Assembly (NCBI GenBank): GCA_016303225.1
Contig: JAEDMC010000124.1
Span: 1 to 9,123, forward strand
Direction: 5' to 3'
Origin: Kiritimatiellia bacterium
GTDB lineage: Bacteria > Verrucomicrobiota > Kiritimatiellia > RFP12 > UBA1067
Length of the DNA: 9,123 bases
The position numbers were made by a program, and so were the translations under genes. Positions within the stretch are counted from its first letter, which is position 1; each line of letters starts with the position of its first letter. Shown piece by piece: positions 5,410-9,123 of this stretch. The notes beneath the pieces were generated by a model. It saw only the letters and a list, made by a program, of their open reading frames with translations. It was not told the origin of the DNA and searched no databases.

Positions 5410-6362
5410 GTTTCTCCGAACGATTTCACCATACACGCGCCGAGCAAAATGACCTGCCAGCTCATGTAGAACCACGCGAGGACAATCGGCAGAAACGCAA
5501 ACGAACCGTAGAGGGCCGAAGACTTGGCGATGCCAACTTGCGCGACAGCGCAGATCTTGAGCACAGCACCAAAGAGAACGGCCGTCAGCGCGCCGCCGTA
5601 CCAGGCGTGGCGGAAACTCACCTTGCCGTTCGGCATCACCCAAAGGAAATAGCCGAAGGCCAGCGAGGCGAAGCCGATGGAAATTCCCAGTCGGAACGGC
5701 CACCAGTCGATGAACCAGACGAGCCCGTCCGAAACCCATTTCGTCAGCCAGGTCGCGCCCATCGTGGAGACGATGACGTCCTTGACGACATTCAGGATCG
5801 GCATGGACATCGCCAGCATCGCCAAGACCGGCATGATCGTCGCGACAAAGAGGTAGAGATAGGCCTTCTTCCAGATGGGACGCGCCTTGGGGATGCCCCA
5901 GATCTCATCGAAGCTGACTTCCACCTGTCCGAGCGAGGAAATGACCGTCCAGAGCAGCATCGCAAAGCCGATCCAACCGAGCTTGCGGACGTCGAACTTC
6001 GCAATCCGGCCGAAGAGCTGATCCGAGAAGCCGCGCGCCTGTTTGGCGAACTCCTCCGCGGCAATCTGCTTCTTCAGTGCCTTTTTCATCTCAGGATCCC
6101 GCTCCGCCTCTTCTGCGGTGATCAGCTTCTGTCCCTGTTCAACGCTCGTGATCATCGCGTCAATACGCTCGTTGATCTGGTCCCGAGCGATCTTGTCGAC
6201 ATGCACCACCTTCGCCAGCACGAGAATGCAGCAGAGGACGGGGATGAGCGCCAGCATCGAGAAGTACGTGAGGCCTGCGGCATGCAGGGAGCAATGGCAG
6301 CCAAGGAACGACTGAACGACGTTCTTGCCCCAGCAGACGCTTTTCTTCAGGACGCCTTTCAC
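5397..6362 (-). CDS. YihY/BrkB-family inner-membrane protein
   Basis: A 321-residue polytopic membrane protein of the YihY/BrkB (UPF0761) family, once called RNase BN; its biochemical role is not established. The family hallmarks are visible: HAAGLTYFSMLALIPVL (27-43) opening the first membrane helix and YGSFAFLPIVLAWFYMSW near the C-terminus in the last. About six hydrophobic segments can be seen, near residues 28-53, 127-148, 168-194, 214-243, 254-277 and 288-312. Between the first two lies an unusually charged, probably helical stretch (~55-115, rich in E, K, R, A). The start codon is GTG at 6362, preceded by a strong GGGAGGGG Shine-Dalgarno and 11 nt after the ileS stop, so translation follows ileS closely. 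Its last codons and stop (SKV-stop) are made from a 7-bp DNA repeat, so the native C-terminus may have been altered. Family assignment is good; function is not inferable. Confidence 0.88.
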   Translation of the reverse strand: MKGVLKKSVCWGKNVVQSFLGCHCSLHAAGLTYFSMLALIPVLCCILVLAKVVHVDKIARDQINERIDAMITSVEQGQKLITAEEAERDPEMKKALKKQIAAEEFAKQARGFSDQLFGRIAKFDVRKLGWIGFAMLLWTVISSLGQVEVSFDEIWGIPKARPIWKKAYLYLFVATIMPVLAMLAMSMPILNVVKDVIVSTMGATWLTKWVSDGLVWFIDWWPFRLGISIGFASLAFGYFLWVMPNGKVSFRHAWYGGALTAVLFGAVLKICAVAQVGIAKSSALYGSFAFLPIVLAWFYMSWQVILLGACMVKSFGETSKV

Positions 6363-6373
6363 CGCCCCTCCCT

Positions 6374-9123
6374 TCAGGCCTTCGCAATCACGATGCCCGT
6401 CTTATGTCCGTTCAGGCTAACCTCTCCTTCGCCCTCGGCAATCGTCACGGACACGGCCAAGATCTCGTTCCGGACGTAGTCGAGATGCGCCTCGAGCGCA
6501 GCCTTCATCTCGGCGTCGCACGAAACGGTAACGGCGATGCGCTGGACAACCTCGAAATCAGCCTCCTTGCGCATAGACTGCACGTGGCTCACGAATTCGC
6601 GGGCATTGCCCTCGGCAATCAGCTCGGGGGTGAGCGCCGTCTCGAGCCCGACCACGATCGCGCCCTGAGACGCGACCACGAGATCGTCCTTCGGCGTGCG
6701 GGTGACGATCACGTCATCTTCGGTGATCGTGAAGCCTTCGCACTCGAACGGCACCTTCTTCGCACCGGCGATCGCCGCCGCAACGGCCTTCATCTTGGGA
6801 CCGCACTTCTTGCCGAGCGTCTTGAAGTTCGCCTTGAACGTAACGTCGCAGAGCTCCGTCTCGTCCGCAATGAACTCCACCTTCTTGACGTTCAGCTCGT
6901 CCTCAATAAGCTCCTCCAGACCCTTCACGTCTCCGCCGGCGAGCTTCAGGCACGCCAGCGGCTGCCGGACCTTGAGATCGTTATCGGCGCGGAGACGGCG
7001 TCCGAGCTCGACCGCGGCCTGCACGTCGGCCATGCGCTTCTCGAGGTCGAGATCGCGCGCGGCGGCGTTCGCCGTCGGGAAGTCGCACAGGTGCACCGAC
7101 TCGGGATCGCTCGCGCCCTTCAGGTTCGTGTAGATCTCCTCGGCGATGAACGGCGTGAACGGCGCCGCGACCTTGGAGAGCTGCACCAAGACATAGCGGA
7201 GCGTCCGGTACGCGTTCAGCTTGTCGCCATCGTTCGTCGACTTCCAGAAGCGGCGGCGCGAACGGCGGATGTACCAGTTGGTGAGGTCCTCGACGAACTT
7301 CACGAACGGACGGACCGAGCGCTGCAGGTCATACTCGTCCATCGCGGCGGTGACGTCGTTGATCAGCGTCTCCATCGAGGAGACGATCCACTTGTCGAGC
7401 ACGTTGTCGCTCTCGGGGTAGACGACCTCCGCGTCGTTGAATCCGTCGACGTTCGCATAGGTGACGAAGAACGAATAGGCGTTCCACCACGGGATCAGGA
7501 GGTCGCGCATCAGCTGCTGCACGCCCTTCTCGGAGAACTTCAGCGACTCGGCCTTCACGACCGGCGAGTAGATCATGTACAGGCGGATCGCGTCTGCGCC
7601 GTACGTGTTGAGCATCTTCGTCGGATCGGGATAGTTCTTGAGGCGCTTGGACATCTTCTTGCCGTCCTCGGCCAAGACCAGCCCGTTCACGATCACGTTC
7701 TTATACGGACTCTGGTCGAAGAGGCACGTACCCAAGACCATCAGCGTATAGAACCACCCGCGCGTCTGGTCAAGGCCCTCCGCGATGAAGTCCGCGGGGA
7801 AGTAGTCCTTGAAGTCGCCTTCGCCCATGTAATGCTGCTGGGCATAGGGCATCGAGCCGGACTCGAACCAGCAGTCGAGGACCTCGGGCGTGCGATGATA
7901 GGTCTTGCCGTCCTTCTGGATGACGATCTTGTCCACGAAATGCTTGTGGAGATCCGTCACCTTCTCGCCGGAAAGTTCCTCGAGCTCCTTGATGGAGCCG
8001 ACGCAGATCATGTCGTCCGGATCGGCGTCATTGATCCACACCGGAATGCAGCTGCCCCAGAAGCGGTTGCGGCTGATGTTCCAGTCGCGCGCCTCCTCGA
8101 GCCAGTTGCCGAAGCGCTTCTCGCCGACATAGGCCGGCGTCCAGTGCACCTTCGCGTTGTTCTTCGCGAGGCGCTCGTGCAGGTCCTCGACCTTCACGTA
8201 CCATGCGTCGATCGCGCGGTAGATGAGCGGCGTGTCCGTACGGTCGCAGAACGGATAGCTGTGGACGATCGTCGCCTGGTGGACGAGCTTGCCCTCGGCC
8301 TTGAGACGCTTGATGATGTCCTTGTCGCAGTCCTTGCAGAACCGGCCCTTGTACTCCGGCACCTGGTCGGTGAACGCGCACGCCTGGTCGAGCGGATCGA
8401 CGATTGCGTTCATGCCGGCCTCCTTGCAGACGCGGAAGTCGTCCTCGCCGTAAGCCGGCGCGATATGGACGATGCCGACGCCGTCGTCAGTCGTGACGTA
8501 GTCGTCGTTCAGCACCCGGAACGCGCCCTCGGCCTTCTTGTCGGCAAAATACGGGAAGATCGGCTCGTACTCGGTGCCCTTCAGCTCCGTGCCCTTGAAC
8601 TCGGCGACGAGCTCGTACTGCTCTTCTTTCTTGAAGATGTGAGGGAGCCGCGCCTTGGCCATGATGTAGATCGGCTTCTTGTCGTCCGTGACGTCTCGGA
8701 CTGCAACATAGTCGATCTTCGCACCCGCGCACATCATCAGATTCTCCGGCAGCGTCCACGGCGTCGTCGTCCAAATCAGCAGATAGATCGTCGTGCCGGC
8801 ATCCTTCAGCGCCTGCAACTTTGAAATCTGCCCTCCCACATCTGAGATCTGAGATTTGCGATCTGAGATCCGGTCAGCTCCGAAGGCAACGACCGGCGTC
8901 CTCACCGTCACCGTCGGGTCTTGAACGTCTTTATAATTCGAGCCCGCCTCGAAGTTGGAAAGCGGCGTCGAGAGCTTCCAGCTGTACGGCATGATGCGGT
9001 GCGACTTGTAGACGCGGCCCTGGTTCCAGAGCTGCTTGAAGACCCACCAGATCGTCTCCATGAACTCGGGGTTCATGGTCTTGTAGTCGTGGTCGAAGTC
9101 GACCCAGCGGCCCATGCGCGTGA
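6374..9123 (-). CDS. ileS: Isoleucyl-tRNA synthetase, type 2 (5' end outside window)
   Basis: 915 residues are visible; the reading frame stays open to the window edge, so the N-terminus including the HIGH motif is missing. The enzyme charges tRNA-Ile and edits Val-tRNA-Ile. Visible in order: RWVDFDHDYKTM and WWVFKQLW (catalytic domain); the editing domain with WTTTPWTLP and GVGIVHIAPAYGEDD; CWFESGSMP and EGLDQTRGWFY; VNGLVLAEDGKKMSKRLKNY with the KMSKR motif at 7643-7657; and the anticodon-binding region with NWYIRRSRRRFW. The sequence around KMSKR and the absence of a C-terminal four-cysteine zinc module fit the eukaryote-like type 2 (IleS2) class, known in other species for mupirocin resistance; whether this enzyme is resistant is inference. 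Between the first editing-domain strand (VTVRTPVVAF) and WTTTPWTLP there is an extra low-complexity peptide encoded by a 7-bp DNA repeat (8822-8870). It is the first visible gene of the yihY-rfbD-lpxC-like unit. Confidence 0.96.
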   Translation of the reverse strand, partial: TRMGRWVDFDHDYKTMNPEFMETIWWVFKQLWNQGRVYKSHRIMPYSWKLSTPLSNFEAGSNYKDVQDPTVTVRTPVVAFGADRISDRKSQISDVGGQISKLQALKDAGTTIYLLIWTTTPWTLPENLMMCAGAKIDYVAVRDVTDDKKPIYIMAKARLPHIFKKEEQYELVAEFKGTELKGTEYEPIFPYFADKKAEGAFRVLNDDYVTTDDGVGIVHIAPAYGEDDFRVCKEAGMNAIVDPLDQACAFTDQVPEYKGRFCKDCDKDIIKRLKAEGKLVHQATIVHSYPFCDRTDTPLIYRAIDAWYVKVEDLHERLAKNNAKVHWTPAYVGEKRFGNWLEEARDWNISRNRFWGSCIPVWINDADPDDMICVGSIKELEELSGEKVTDLHKHFVDKIVIQKDGKTYHRTPEVLDCWFESGSMPYAQQHYMGEGDFKDYFPADFIAEGLDQTRGWFYTLMVLGTCLFDQSPYKNVIVNGLVLAEDGKKMSKRLKNYPDPTKMLNTYGADAIRLYMIYSPVVKAESLKFSEKGVQQLMRDLLIPWWNAYSFFVTYANVDGFNDAEVVYPESDNVLDKWIVSSMETLINDVTAAMDEYDLQRSVRPFVKFVEDLTNWYIRRSRRRFWKSTNDGDKLNAYRTLRYVLVQLSKVAAPFTPFIAEEIYTNLKGASDPESVHLCDFPTANAAARDLDLEKRMADVQAAVELGRRLRADNDLKVRQPLACLKLAGGDVKGLEELIEDELNVKKVEFIADETELCDVTFKANFKTLGKKCGPKMKAVAAAIAGAKKVPFECEGFTITEDDVIVTRTPKDDLVVASQGAIVVGLETALTPELIAEGNAREFVSHVQSMRKEADFEVVQRIAVTVSCDAEMKAALEAHLDYVRNEILAVSVTIAEGEGEVSLNGHKTGIVIAKA
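8822..8870. repeat. In-frame array of seven 7-bp units inside ileS
   Basis: On the plus strand, 49 bp divide exactly into seven consecutive heptamers with consensus TGAGATC. Two copies are exact (8843-8849, 8864-8870), three differ at one base (8822-8828, 8850-8856, 8857-8863) and two central ones are degenerate (8829-8842). Read in the ileS frame, three heptamers make seven codons, so the DNA repeat becomes a 7-residue peptide repeat: ISDRKSQ, ISDVGGQ, ISKLQAL. It lies in a linker of the editing region where, as I recall, other IleRS proteins have a short variable loop. This looks like a tolerated repeat insertion rather than a domain. Confidence 0.85.

Noticed and set aside
6404..8824. 806-codon open frame on the plus strand antisense to ileS
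   Set aside because: Its translation is rich in R, L, D, V and H with no recognisable motif, and it lies wholly opposite a clearly real IleRS. This is the expected antisense shadow of GC-rich codons.
1..9123. CRISPR array, tRNA/rRNA genes, transposase or phage genes
   Set aside because: None seen on reading both strands: no long spaced direct repeats, no cloverleaf-like or rRNA sequence, and no integrase, transposase or phage-type protein.

Overview
The window carries seven genes, all on the minus strand, so they read from high to low coordinates: ileS (5'-truncated by the window edge) > YihY/BrkB-family membrane protein > rfbD/rmlD-type dTDP-4-dehydrorhamnose reductase > LpxC-like deacetylase > icd (NADP isocitrate dehydrogenase) > B12-binding-type radical SAM protein > TetR-family regulator. 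Junctions are tight: 11, 24 and 4 nt gaps in the upstream half, then a 64-nt gap with a clear promoter before icd, then overlaps of 1 nt (icd/radical SAM, TAATG) and 8 nt (radical SAM/tetR). Positions 1-147, beyond tetR, hold no gene I can support.

The organism is a fairly GC-rich, Gram-negative-type bacterium, since there are LPS-related genes (rhamnose synthesis, LpxC fold). The IleRS is of the eukaryote-like 'type 2' kind, and two arrays of 7-bp DNA repeats sit inside or between genes. From memory such heptad arrays occur in genomes of the Verrucomicrobiota/Kiritimatiellota/Lentisphaerota group. That placement is an inference of low to moderate confidence; no rRNA or marker set is present to test it.

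Two transcription units are likely. Unit A (ileS-yihY-rfbD-lpxC-like) starts outside the window and mixes translation with envelope biogenesis. Unit B (icd-radical SAM-tetR) starts at an extended -10 promoter (TTTGGTATAAT) so close to the icd ATG that the mRNA should be leaderless. The same 11-mer recurs within the 3' end of the radical SAM gene, in front of tetR, among GCGAA/TTCGC inverted repeats that could be a tetR autoregulatory operator.

Most worth a second look: a heptad DNA repeat expressed as a 7-residue peptide repeat inside the IleRS editing region; a related-looking heptad array that supplies the yihY stop codon; an LpxC homologue whose zinc/catalytic motif is altered; a radical SAM protein with CX4CX2C cluster spacing, coupled to icd and a regulator; and the paired extended -10 promoters. 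I did not find a clearly new multi-gene defence or mobile system here.
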